A stretch of 64,000 nucleotides of DNA. Origin: Rickettsiales bacterium. Lineage in GTDB: Bacteria > Pseudomonadota > Alphaproteobacteria > Rickettsiales > JALZUV01. Both the position numbers and the translations under genes were made by a program. Positions 37,209-45,664 of this stretch are shown here, piece by piece. The notes below the pieces were generated by a model that saw only the letters and a list, made by a program, of their open reading frames with translations, did no database searches and was not told the DNA's origin. The number at the start of each line of letters is the position of its first letter. Positions within the stretch are counted from its first letter, which is position 1. The DNA lies in assembly GCA_029252805.1 (NCBI GenBank), contig JAQXAR010000024.1, forward strand, positions 24,977 to 88,976, given 5' to 3'.

Positions 37209-37898
37209 ATGCACAATCCAATTTTAGTGGCCATTGATACGGTCGATTTAGAGAAAGCACGCGGCTTAGCGCGGTCTGTCGCACCGCATGTGGGCGGCAT
37301 TAAACTGGGCTTAGAGTTTTTCGTCGCCAATGGTGCGCAAGGCGTTAATTACGTTGCGGGTGATATGCCGGTGTTTTTGGACCTGAAATTCCATGATATT
37401 CCCAATACGGTAGCCGGTGCTATTCGTGCGACAGCGGGTATTAATTGCTTCATGATGACCGTTCATGCCTGTGGGGGCGGCGATATGATGCGTGCGGCAA
37501 AAGAAGCGGCATTGAGCTTGCCTAACTCGCCGAAGATCGTTGGGGTCACGGTGCTGACCAGTATGGATCAAGCCGATTTAGGCAGGGTAGGGGTGGATAA
37601 ACCGGTTGAACAGCAAGTGCTAGATCTTGCTGACTTGGCAAAAGATAGCGGTTTGGACGGGATTGTTTGTAGTCCGCGCGAAATTTCTGCCCTTCGCGCA
37701 CGTATCGGTTCCGATTTTACACTCGTAACGCCGGGGATTCGTCCATCAGGAAGCGCTAAGGGCGACCAGAAGCGCATTATGACGCCTAAAGATGCGGTGG
37801 ATGAGGGGTCAAATTATCTCGTTATTGGCCGCCCAATCGCGCAAAATGCGGAGCCTGCACAAGCGGCCGCCGATATTTTTGCATCAATATCGCAATAA
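37209..37898 (+). CDS. pyrF: Orotidine 5'-phosphate decarboxylase
   Basis: This is a 229-residue TIM-barrel enzyme performing the last step of UMP synthesis. The catalytic Asp-Lys tetrad is visible in FLDLKFHDIPNTV (about 56-68) and the phosphate-binding loop in VTPGIRPSGS. NYLVIGRPI near the C-terminus closes the barrel. Length is normal. It is divergent from the wall hydrolase gene. Confidence 0.96.
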   Translation: MHNPILVAIDTVDLEKARGLARSVAPHVGGIKLGLEFFVANGAQGVNYVAGDMPVFLDLKFHDIPNTVAGAIRATAGINCFMMTVHACGGGDMMRAAKEAALSLPNSPKIVGVTVLTSMDQADLGRVGVDKPVEQQVLDLADLAKDSGLDGIVCSPREISALRARIGSDFTLVTPGIRPSGSAKGDQKRIMTPKDAVDEGSNYLVIGRPIAQNAEPAQAAADIFASISQ

Positions 37899-37968
37899 AA
37901 GGCTTTATTTCTCTGGCTAAGAGTGCTATTTGCACCGTCTTGAAATCTATAAAACACTTTAGGTAATT

Positions 37969-38409
37969 ATGTCTGTTAAAATTCGTCTAGCCCGTGGTGG
38001 CACCAAAAAACGTCCTTTCTACCGTATCGTAGTCGCTGATGTGCGCTCTCCGCGTGATGGTAAATTCATCGAGAAATTGGGTACGTTTAACCCATTGCTT
38101 CCTAAAGAGAACGAAGCGCGTTTGGTGATTGACCTTGAAAAGGTGAAAACATGGATGAGCAAAGGTGCTCGCCCAACAGAACGTATGGAAAAAATCCTCG
38201 TTGCCGCTGGCGCAATGGAGCCCGTAACTGACTTCGCTATTAAGCCGAAGAAAGACGTGAAAACTCCAGGTAAGCAAACGCGTGCAGAAGATCGTGCGAA
38301 GCTAGAAGCAGAAGCAGCGGAAGAAGCAAAGAATGTAGCAGCTGAAGCTGCCGCAGCACCGGCTGAAGAAGCAGCACCTGCAGAAGAAGAAAAGCTAGCT
38401 GCTGAATAA
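37969..38409 (+). CDS. rpsP: 30S ribosomal protein S16 with acidic C-terminal extension
   Basis: Residues 1-80 are canonical S16 ([22 protein letters not shown]). The 146-residue length exceeds the about 80 residues of E. coli S16. The extension from about residue 85 is Ala/Glu/Lys-rich (for example [18 protein letters not shown]), as often seen in alphaproteobacteria. rimM follows after 17 bases. Confidence 0.96.
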   Translation: MSVKIRLARGGTKKRPFYRIVVADVRSPRDGKFIEKLGTFNPLLPKENEARLVIDLEKVKTWMSKGARPTERMEKILVAAGAMEPVTDFAIKPKKDVKTPGKQTRAEDRAKLEAEAAEEAKNVAAEAAAAPAEEAAPAEEEKLAAE

Positions 38410-38426
38410 GCTGCTGCTTTTAATCT

Positions 38427-38939
38427 ATGTCTGATTCGAAACGTGTATGTGTAGGCATTATTGCGTCTGCTCACGGCATACGTGGTGGTTTTAAAGTTAA
38501 AAGCTTTACTGAGGTTCCAAACACGATTTTTGATTTTACCGACCTCTCCTTTGAAAAGGGTGATGCTGCTGAGCTGAAAGCGAATGGTGTAGCGGGTGGA
38601 GCATTGCTTGCGACGATGGCAGGTGTTAACGACCGCAATGATGCAGAATTGCTAAAAGGCAAAAAGCTATACGTTACGCGCGAAGTCCTTCCAGAGCCCC
38701 CTGTCGATGAGTTTTACATGGAAGATATGCTCGGTTTAGATGTTAAAATCGCCGATGGCCGTGTGGTCGGGAAAGTCATCCAAGTCGCCAATTACGGCGC
38801 GGGCGATGTGGTTGAACTGAAGTTCAATAACGGTACCGAAGAAATGTACAGTTTCATCGATGAGAATTTCCCAGAAGTAGATATCAAAGCTGGCACTATT
38901 ACCTTCAACGCGCCGGACGTGATTGAAGCGAAGAAGTAA
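38427..38939 (+). CDS. rimM: Ribosome maturation factor RimM
   Basis: This is a 170-residue 16S rRNA processing protein that binds S19. The N-terminal RimM barrel starts with VGIIASAHGIRGGFKVKSFTE; the PRC-barrel domain spans about 95-165 (EFYMEDMLGLDVKIADG). In most proteobacteria trmD and rplS follow rimM; here a convergent gatA follows instead, so the conserved cluster is split. Confidence 0.93.
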   Translation: MSDSKRVCVGIIASAHGIRGGFKVKSFTEVPNTIFDFTDLSFEKGDAAELKANGVAGGALLATMAGVNDRNDAELLKGKKLYVTREVLPEPPVDEFYMEDMLGLDVKIADGRVVGKVIQVANYGAGDVVELKFNNGTEEMYSFIDENFPEVDIKAGTITFNAPDVIEAKK

Positions 38940-39026
38940 ATTCGTCATCTTCAGGCTCTCGGCAGCCTGCCCCGTCACAAGTACGGGATAAACTCCAAGC
39001 GGGTAATGGGGCGGCCTCAGGTTTTC
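38940..39026. terminator. Structured intergenic region between convergent rimM and gatA
   Basis: Two perfect small hairpins lie in tandem: CAGGCT/AGCCTG (38952-38957, 38964-38969) and CCCGT/ACGGG (38971-38975, 38983-38987). An alternative longer pairing joins GCCTGCCCC with GGGGCGGC (one bulge) before AGGTTTTCTT at 39018-39027, which would act as the rimM terminator. The competing structures cannot be resolved by eye. Confidence 0.4.
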
Positions 39027-40508
39027 TTAAGCTGCAACTTTTGCCGGTTTTGCGTTAAACTGAGCTGCTTGCTCCAGTGCGCTGGCGACTTTGAACATGG
39101 TCATTTCGTCGAATGCTGGGGCGAGGACTTGAAGGCCGAGGGGTAGGCCTTGGCTATCGAGTCCAGCAGGAATTGACATGCCCGGTAAGCCCGCAAGTGA
39201 AGCGGGAACCGTAAAAATATCGTTTAAATACATAGCGATAGGGTCATCTTGTTTTTCACCAATGGCAAATGCGGAAGACGGTGCTGTTGGTGTAAGGATG
39301 GCATCCACTTTTTCGTAAGCTTTAGCAAAATCTTGAGCGATGAGGGTGCGAACACGTTGCGCTTTTTTGTAATAAGCATCGTAATAGCCAGCGGAAAGCA
39401 CGTAAGTTCCAATCATGATCCGACGTTTGACTTCATCGCCGAAACCTGCTGCACGGGTCTTTTCGTACATGGCATCAAGGTTGTCGCCTTTATCCATCAC
39501 GCGTAAGCCGTAACGCACGCCATCGTAGCGTGAGAGGTTGGAGGAGCACTCTGCTGGTGCAATCACATAGTAAGTCGGCAGAGCGTATTTTGTGTGTGGA
39601 AGCGAGATATCAATAATCTCCGCGCCTTGCTCTTGCAGCCATTTAGCGCCTTGTTGCCAGAGTGCTTCGATCTCAGATGGCATGCCATCCATACGATATT
39701 CTTTCGGAATACCGATCTTCATGCCTTTAATGTCTTTGCCAAGATGGCTGGCGAAATCTTCCACCAGACGATTAGCGGAGGTTGAATCCATCTTATCGTA
39801 GCCGCTAATGGTTTGCTGAACGATCGCTGCATCTTCGACTGAACGAGCGAACACGCCGGCTTGATCAAGCGAGCTTGCGAAGGCAATCGTGCCCCAACGT
39901 GAGCATCGGCCATAGGTAGGTTTCACGCCAACAATACCGCAGAAGCTGGCAGGTTGGCGGATGGAGCCGCCTGTGTCGGTGCCGAGCGCTGCAGGCACTA
40001 AGCCTGCCGCAACTGCCGCAGCGGAGCCGCCTGATGAGCCGCCGGGTACGCGGTCTTTGCCGTCGCCGGCGTTCCACGGGTTGATGACATTGCCGTAATA
40101 GCTGGTGATATTGGCCGAGCCCATGGCGAATTCATCGAGATTGGTTTTGCCGGGCATAACCGCGCCAGCATCCCATAGTTTTTGCGTGATTTTTGATTCA
40201 TATTCCGGCGTGAAACCGTCTAGAATATGTGAGCCACCAGTGGTTAATACACCTTTGGTACAGAATAAATCTTTGATACCAACGGGTACGCCGGTCATAT
40301 CGGTTGCATCCCCTGCGGCAATGCGGTCATCGGCCTTTTTGGCACCTTGAAACGCTTGCTCATCGGTGATGGTGACAAAAGCATTGAGCTTATCGTTGCT
40401 TTTATGGATCTTCTCCTGCGTCGCGTGGGCGAGTTCAGTCGCGGTGAAGTCTTTATTTTTAAGGCCGTCGCGAAGTTCGGCAACGCCAAGGTTTGTCAAA
40501 TCAGTCAT
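39027..40508 (-). CDS. gatA: Glutamyl-tRNA(Gln)/aspartyl-tRNA(Asn) amidotransferase subunit A
   Basis: This is a 493-residue amidase-signature subunit that releases ammonia from glutamine for tRNA-dependent amidation. The Ser-cis-Ser-Lys triad is intact: Lys79 (VGIKDLF), Ser158 ([10 protein letters not shown]) and Ser182 ([10 protein letters not shown]). It follows gatC with a 3-base gap. gatB, which often comes next, is not here because the gene is convergent with rimM. Confidence 0.97.
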   Translation of the reverse strand: MTDLTNLGVAELRDGLKNKDFTATELAHATQEKIHKSNDKLNAFVTITDEQAFQGAKKADDRIAAGDATDMTGVPVGIKDLFCTKGVLTTGGSHILDGFTPEYESKITQKLWDAGAVMPGKTNLDEFAMGSANITSYYGNVINPWNAGDGKDRVPGGSSGGSAAAVAAGLVPAALGTDTGGSIRQPASFCGIVGVKPTYGRCSRWGTIAFASSLDQAGVFARSVEDAAIVQQTISGYDKMDSTSANRLVEDFASHLGKDIKGMKIGIPKEYRMDGMPSEIEALWQQGAKWLQEQGAEIIDISLPHTKYALPTYYVIAPAECSSNLSRYDGVRYGLRVMDKGDNLDAMYEKTRAAGFGDEVKRRIMIGTYVLSAGYYDAYYKKAQRVRTLIAQDFAKAYEKVDAILTPTAPSSAFAIGEKQDDPIAMYLNDIFTVPASLAGLPGMSIPAGLDSQGLPLGLQVLAPAFDEMTMFKVASALEQAAQFNAKPAKVAA

Positions 40509-40511
40509 AGT

Positions 40512-40799
40512 CTATTCCACTACTTTCGGCACGACGAAACAGCCATAGTCATTGGCTGGAGCGTTCTTTAAAATTTCATCTTGATAGCCACCGTCAGTGA
40601 CTTCGTCTTTCCGCATAGGCAGGTCCATCTCGCACACGGAGGTCATTTGCACGACACCCTCGGTGTTTACTTCTTGCAACTGCTCAATCCAGCCGAGAAT
40701 ATTATTGATCTCGCCAGTATAATGTTCTGCTTCGGCGTCGCTTAGGCGAATGCGCGCGAGATTTGCGATTTTGAATGCCTCTTTGGTCGTAATAGTCAT
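40512..40799 (-). CDS. gatC: Glutamyl-tRNA(Gln) amidotransferase subunit C
   Basis: This is a 95-residue clamp subunit that wraps GatA and GatB. The family pattern is IANLARIRLSDAEAEHYTGEINNILGWIEQL, with MRKDEVTDGG towards the C-terminus. AAGGA lies 5 bases before the ATG at 40799. It is divergent from ruvX. Confidence 0.95.
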   Translation of the reverse strand: MTITTKEAFKIANLARIRLSDAEAEHYTGEINNILGWIEQLQEVNTEGVVQMTSVCEMDLPMRKDEVTDGGYQDEILKNAPANDYGCFVVPKVVE

Positions 40800-40855
40800 G
40801 AGCGTCCTTGCAATTTTGCTGGTATAGGCACTGTTTTTAATGCATTAGACTCCAC

Positions 40856-41311
40856 ATGCAACCGCTTAACGCACAAGAATTTAAAGAAAAAACCATTGCC
40901 GAGGGAAGATTGCTTTCTATCGATCACGGTAAAAAGCGAATTGGCTTGGCGATTAGCGATATTTCACGCGAGTATGTGAACCCGCTAGAGACGCTGGCTC
41001 ATCCGAAATTTGCCGTCAATGCGCAGACGCTTGCGAAGATGGTGAGCGAGCATCGTGTGGCTGGGTTCATCGTTGGCTATCCGCTCAATATGGATGGAAC
41101 GGAAGGGCCGCGCTGCCAGTCTGTCCGCCAATTTGTGCGGAGCTTGGAGGCGTATGTGGATATACCCATGCTACTATGGGATGAGCGCTTAAGTAGCGAT
41201 ATTGCCCATGAGCAAATGCTCGAAGGGGGCCTACGAGGCGCACAACGCGCAGGCAAGGTAGACAAACTCGCCGCTGGCGCTATTCTGCAATCCTATCTGG
41301 AGACATTATGA
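40856..41311 (+). CDS. ruvX: Putative Holliday junction resolvase/pre-16S rRNA nuclease YqgF
   Basis: This is a 151-residue RNase H-fold protein. The first catalytic Asp is in SIDHGKKRIGLAISD, followed by GYPLNMDGTEGPRCQSVRQF and LWDERLSSDIA. It overlaps plsY by 4 bases. No ribosome site is obvious before the ATG at 40856; an upstream promoter is not clear. Confidence 0.92.
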   Translation: MQPLNAQEFKEKTIAEGRLLSIDHGKKRIGLAISDISREYVNPLETLAHPKFAVNAQTLAKMVSEHRVAGFIVGYPLNMDGTEGPRCQSVRQFVRSLEAYVDIPMLLWDERLSSDIAHEQMLEGGLRGAQRAGKVDKLAAGAILQSYLETL

Positions 41312-41934
41312 ACCCGCTTGAAGTGATTATTTTTGCCATTATCGGCTATCTACTCGGATCCATCCCTTTCGGTTTGATCCTCACCAAAATGACGACGGGC
41401 GAGGATATTCGCAAAACCGGTTCCGGCAATATTGGTGCGACCAATGTGCTGCGTAGCGGGAAAAAGGGACTGGCTATCGCGACCTTGCTGATGGATGCGG
41501 CGAAAGCGTGGTTAGCGGTGTTTATCGCGATGCAATTTTTAGCCATGCGCGTTGAGCCGAGTTTGAATGAGTTCTATCCCTCTATTGCGGCCTTTGCTGC
41601 AGGCTTTGGCGCGCTGATTGGACATATGTATCCCGTATGGTTGAAACTTAAAGGCGGCAAGGGTGTCGCTTGTTATTTTGGTATGCTGTTGGGATTAAGC
41701 CCGATTGTCTTTTTCATCGCTGGCAGTATTTGGCTATTAATGTTTGCGGTTAAGCGTATTTCGTCGCTCGCAGCGTTGATAACTATTAGCTTTATTCCTG
41801 GCTGGATGTTTGTGTTTGCGGACGCGATTGGTGCGATTTTCTTACTTGTAGCGAGTTTATTGGTGGCATGGCGCCATCGCGAAAATTTTGCTCGTTTGCG
41901 TAAAGGGGAAGAAAAACCCTTTGGTAGTAAATAA
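41308..41934 (+). CDS. plsY: Glycerol-3-phosphate acyltransferase PlsY
   Basis: This is a 208-residue, multi-span inner-membrane enzyme that uses the acyl-phosphate made by PlsX (gene at 10629). Conserved loops are GYLLGSIPFGLILTK, KTGSGNIGATNVLRSGKK, GHMYPVWLKLKGGKGVA and WRHRENFARL. dprA follows after 2 bases. Confidence 0.96.
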   Translation: MNPLEVIIFAIIGYLLGSIPFGLILTKMTTGEDIRKTGSGNIGATNVLRSGKKGLAIATLLMDAAKAWLAVFIAMQFLAMRVEPSLNEFYPSIAAFAAGFGALIGHMYPVWLKLKGGKGVACYFGMLLGLSPIVFFIAGSIWLLMFAVKRISSLAALITISFIPGWMFVFADAIGAIFLLVASLLVAWRHRENFARLRKGEEKPFGSK

Positions 41935-41936
41935 GC

Positions 41937-43079
41937 ATGAATTCACTGGCTGAATTTCCGCTGATTGATTGCCTGCAGCTCATTCGCAGTGAGAATGTGG
42001 GGCCGGTGACTTTCTTTAAATTGATAGAGCGGTTTGGCTCGCCGGCTTCGGCGTTAAGAGCGTTACCTGATATGGCGAAAAGGGGCGGCATGAAGCGTTC
42101 GATCGCGATTGCACCACGTGCCAAGATTGAAAAAGAAATGGCGCTGACGGAAAAATTTGGCGCACGCTTTATTCGCTATGGTGAAGATGATTATCCGAAA
42201 CGACTCGAACAAATTCATGCGGCACCTCCAGTGCTTGTGATGCGCGGGGCTGCTAGCTTGTGGCATGATGGCGGTAAATGCGTCGGCGTGGTCGGTTCGC
42301 GCAATGCCTCGGCGGCAGGCTGTAACCTCACCAAAAAACTGGCACGTGAATGCGGTGAGCGCGGGCTTACGGTCGTATCTGGTCTCGCGCGTGGGATTGA
42401 TTCCAATGCGCATCAGGGATCGCTTGCGAGCGGCACAGTGGGTGTGATTGCAGGCGGCATTGATAATGTCTATCCGCCGGAAAATAAGATGCTATTTGAT
42501 GCGCTAGCGGAGCAGGGCGCGATTATTAGCGAGCAGATGTTCGGTGCTAGCCCGCAAGCGAAAAACTTTCCGGCACGTAATCGCATTATTGCCGGCATGT
42601 GCGCAGGCTTGTTAGTGGTTGAAGCGGCGCCGAAATCCGGCTCGCTCATCACGGCGCGCTATGCGTTAGAGCAAAATCGTGAAGTGATGGCGATTCCCGG
42701 TTCGCCGATGGATCCACGTAGTGCCGGCGCAAACAAGTTGATTAAAGACGGCGCGGCCCTCATTCAATCGGTTGATGATATTTTAGAAGTAATGCAGCGC
42801 CCGCTGCAGTTGGCCGAAGAGAATCAGCCTGCCTTCGATTTCCAAAAAACACCGCAATCGCTCGAAAGTGACATTGAAAATGCCCGTGCACAGATCCTTT
42901 CATTGCTCTCTCCCGTCGCGGTTGAAGTGGATGAATTAGTAAGGCAATCGCAAATTCCGCTTGCGGTTTTGCAGCAAGTGCTATTAGAGCTAGAGCTCGC
43001 AGGGCGACTTACCCGTGGTTTAAACGGCACCGTCGCATTAAATATGAGTGAAGAATCAGTTGAGGAAAATCTATTGTGA
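41937..43079 (+). CDS. dprA: DNA-processing protein DprA
   Basis: This 380-residue protein loads RecA onto incoming single-stranded DNA in natural transformation. An N-terminal helix-hairpin region (1-70) precedes the Rossmann-like core with VGSRNASAAG, VVSGLARGIDSNAHQGSL, YPPENKMLF and FPARNRIIAGM. A C-terminal winged-helix region (about 310-370) is present. It overlaps topA by 4 bases; the dprA-topA pair is common. Confidence 0.95.
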   Translation: MNSLAEFPLIDCLQLIRSENVGPVTFFKLIERFGSPASALRALPDMAKRGGMKRSIAIAPRAKIEKEMALTEKFGARFIRYGEDDYPKRLEQIHAAPPVLVMRGAASLWHDGGKCVGVVGSRNASAAGCNLTKKLARECGERGLTVVSGLARGIDSNAHQGSLASGTVGVIAGGIDNVYPPENKMLFDALAEQGAIISEQMFGASPQAKNFPARNRIIAGMCAGLLVVEAAPKSGSLITARYALEQNREVMAIPGSPMDPRSAGANKLIKDGAALIQSVDDILEVMQRPLQLAEENQPAFDFQKTPQSLESDIENARAQILSLLSPVAVEVDELVRQSQIPLAVLQQVLLELELAGRLTRGLNGTVALNMSEESVEENLL

Positions 43080-45664
43080 GTAACCATCTAGTCGTTGTTG
43101 AGTCCCCCGCTAAAGCGAAAACGATCGAAAAATATTTAGGTAAAGATTATACGGTTTTAGCCTCTTACGGCCATGTGCGTGACTTGCCGAGTAAAGATGG
43201 TTCGGTTGACGTGGCCAATGATTTCGCCATGACTTACGAGATTGATGCGGATTCGAAAAAGAAAATTGCCGCGCTGACCAAAGCCGCTAAAGGCATCGAC
43301 ACCCTCTATCTCGCGACCGATCCGGATCGTGAAGGAGAGGCTATTAGCTGGCACGTGCTTGAAGCTTTACTTGCGAAGAAAGCGATTAAAAAAGACACAC
43401 CGGTTAAGCGTATCGCTTTTAATGCGATTACCAAATCAGCTGTGACCAAAGCGATTACGGAGCCACGCGAGATCGATATGGATCTCGTCAATGCGCAGCA
43501 AGCGCGTCGTGCGTTGGATTATCTGGTGGGCTTTACGCTATCACCGATTCTATGGCGTAAACTTCCGGGTAGTCGTTCAGCAGGACGCGTGCAATCGGTT
43601 GCGTTACGCCTGATTTGCGAACGCGAAGGTGAAATCGAAATCTTTAAGAACCAAGAATATTGGGACATCACCACTGGCCTATCCACCGATAAGATTAAGT
43701 TTGATGCGAAGCTCAGCAAGTGGGAAGGCAATAAGCTCAAGAAATTTGATATTAATAACGAAGCCCAAGCCAAAGAAATCTCCGCGATTTTGGAAGGCCA
43801 GCAGAGCACTGTTATTAGTGTGGATGAGAAAGAATCTCGCCGTAACCCTTACGCGCCGTTTATTACTTCGTCTCTGCAAATGGATGCAAGTCGGAAGCTC
43901 GGCTTTGGTGCTAAACAGACCATGCAAGTCGCGCAGAAGCTCTATGAGCAAGGCTTAATCACCTATATGCGTACCGATGGTGTGACGGTGGCTCCTGAAG
44001 CGATCGAAGCAGCGCGTAGCTGGATTGAGAAAGAAAAAGGCAAGCAGTACGTTCCCGAGAAACCGCGTTTCTATAGCAGTAAAGCCAAAAACGCGCAGGA
44101 GGCTCACGAAGCCATTCGCCCAACGGACCTTTACAAAACGCCGAAAGCTTCTGGCACGAGTGGTGAGCAATTTAAGCTCTATGAGCTCATTTGGAAGCGT
44201 ATGATGGCAAGCCAAATGAACCCCGCTGTGTTCGACCAAGTAGCGGTGGATTTTGAAACGGTTGATAAAAAAGCTGTGCTCCATGCAACGGGCTCGGTGA
44301 TGAAGTTTGACGGCTTTCTCTCGCTCTATATTGCCGGTAAAGATGATGATGCCGAAGGCGATGATAATGATCGCCGCCTGCCTGCGATGAAAGTTGGCGA
44401 TGCCGTGCCGATTGAAACCGTGACGCCCGCGCAGCATTTCACACAGCCGCCCCCGCGTTACACCGAAGCAAGTTTGGTCAAACGTTTGGAAGAACTCGGC
44501 ATTGGTCGCCCTTCCACTTACGCCGCAATTTTGGCGGTATTGATTGACCGTGGTTATGTGAATTTAGACAAAAAACGTTTCACGCCAGAAGCACGTGGGC
44601 GTATTGTGAGTGCCTTTCTTGAGAGCTTCTTTTCCCGCTATGTGGAGTATGATTTTACGGCTGATATTGAAGAAAAACTCGATTTGGTTTCTGACGGAAA
44701 GCTCGATTGGAAAGATTTGCTTCGCGACTGGTGGAAAGATTTTATCGTCTCCATTGAAGCCGCCAAAGAAGTGCCTAATCCGAAGATTTTGGAAGAAATC
44801 GATCGTCTGCTTGTACCCTTCCTTTACGGGACTGAAAAAGACATTGCCGAAGCACGGAAATGCCCGAAAGATGAAGGCGATTTAAGCTTGAAGACCGGTA
44901 AATTTGGCGCGTTCTTAGGCTGTTCAAATTACCCGGAATGTAAATTCACGAAGCCTATCGCGGCGGAATCGGATGAAGCGGATGAAAGCACCATTGCGAC
45001 CGATGGCCCACAAAGCTTGGGCGTGGACGGTGAAACCAAAAAGGAAGTCTTCCTCAAAAAAGGCCCTTACGGATTCTATGTGCAGCTGGGCGAAGATGCG
45101 AAAGGCGAAAAGCCAAAACGCGGCAGTTTGCCAAAAGGTAGCATGCCCGAAGACATGAACCTTACCCGCGCGCTAGAGCTTCTGGCACTGCCGCGTGACG
45201 TTGGCTTGCACCCTGAAAGTGGCGAGATGATTACCGCCGCGATTGGTCGTTTCGGTCCTTATCTCAAGCATTTAGGGAAATTCGCCTCGATTGATCCGGA
45301 AGATGATGTTTACACGATCGGTATTAACCGCGCTGTGACGGTGATTGAAGAGAAGAAGAAAAAAGGCTTCGGCCCTGAAGCGCTTAAGAATCTAGGTGAG
45401 CACCCAGATGATGGCGGCGCAATTGAAGTCATGAAAGGCCGCTACGGCCCTTACGTGAAGCATGGAAAAGTCAATGCGACCCTACCAAAAGATATGGATC
45501 CGCAAACAGTGACAATTGAGCAAGCGCTTGAACTAATTGCCGCCAAAGCCAAAGCGCCGAAAAAGAAAAAACCGGCGAAAAAGAAAGCCACTGCAAAGAA
45601 AAAGCCGGCGGCTAAAAAACCAGCAGCGAAGAAAAAAGCTCCAGCAAAGAAAGCGGCAAGCTAA
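43076..45664 (+). CDS. topA: DNA topoisomerase I
   Basis: This is an 862-residue type IA topoisomerase. The Toprim domain opens with VVESPAKAKTIEKYLG; the catalytic Tyr lies in GLITYMRTDG near residue 298. A zinc-ribbon-like segment is present (CPKDEGD...FLGCSNYPECKF, about 601-626), then two repeats of the GRFGPYLKH/GRYGPYVKH type. The last 40 residues are a Lys/Ala/Pro tail like that of NuoE. It lies between dprA and rnr; the rnr start follows the topA stop at once. Confidence 0.96.
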   Translation: MSNHLVVVESPAKAKTIEKYLGKDYTVLASYGHVRDLPSKDGSVDVANDFAMTYEIDADSKKKIAALTKAAKGIDTLYLATDPDREGEAISWHVLEALLAKKAIKKDTPVKRIAFNAITKSAVTKAITEPREIDMDLVNAQQARRALDYLVGFTLSPILWRKLPGSRSAGRVQSVALRLICEREGEIEIFKNQEYWDITTGLSTDKIKFDAKLSKWEGNKLKKFDINNEAQAKEISAILEGQQSTVISVDEKESRRNPYAPFITSSLQMDASRKLGFGAKQTMQVAQKLYEQGLITYMRTDGVTVAPEAIEAARSWIEKEKGKQYVPEKPRFYSSKAKNAQEAHEAIRPTDLYKTPKASGTSGEQFKLYELIWKRMMASQMNPAVFDQVAVDFETVDKKAVLHATGSVMKFDGFLSLYIAGKDDDAEGDDNDRRLPAMKVGDAVPIETVTPAQHFTQPPPRYTEASLVKRLEELGIGRPSTYAAILAVLIDRGYVNLDKKRFTPEARGRIVSAFLESFFSRYVEYDFTADIEEKLDLVSDGKLDWKDLLRDWWKDFIVSIEAAKEVPNPKILEEIDRLLVPFLYGTEKDIAEARKCPKDEGDLSLKTGKFGAFLGCSNYPECKFTKPIAAESDEADESTIATDGPQSLGVDGETKKEVFLKKGPYGFYVQLGEDAKGEKPKRGSLPKGSMPEDMNLTRALELLALPRDVGLHPESGEMITAAIGRFGPYLKHLGKFASIDPEDDVYTIGINRAVTVIEEKKKKGFGPEALKNLGEHPDDGGAIEVMKGRYGPYVKHGKVNATLPKDMDPQTVTIEQALELIAAKAKAPKKKKPAKKKATAKKKPAAKKPAAKKKAPAKKAAS

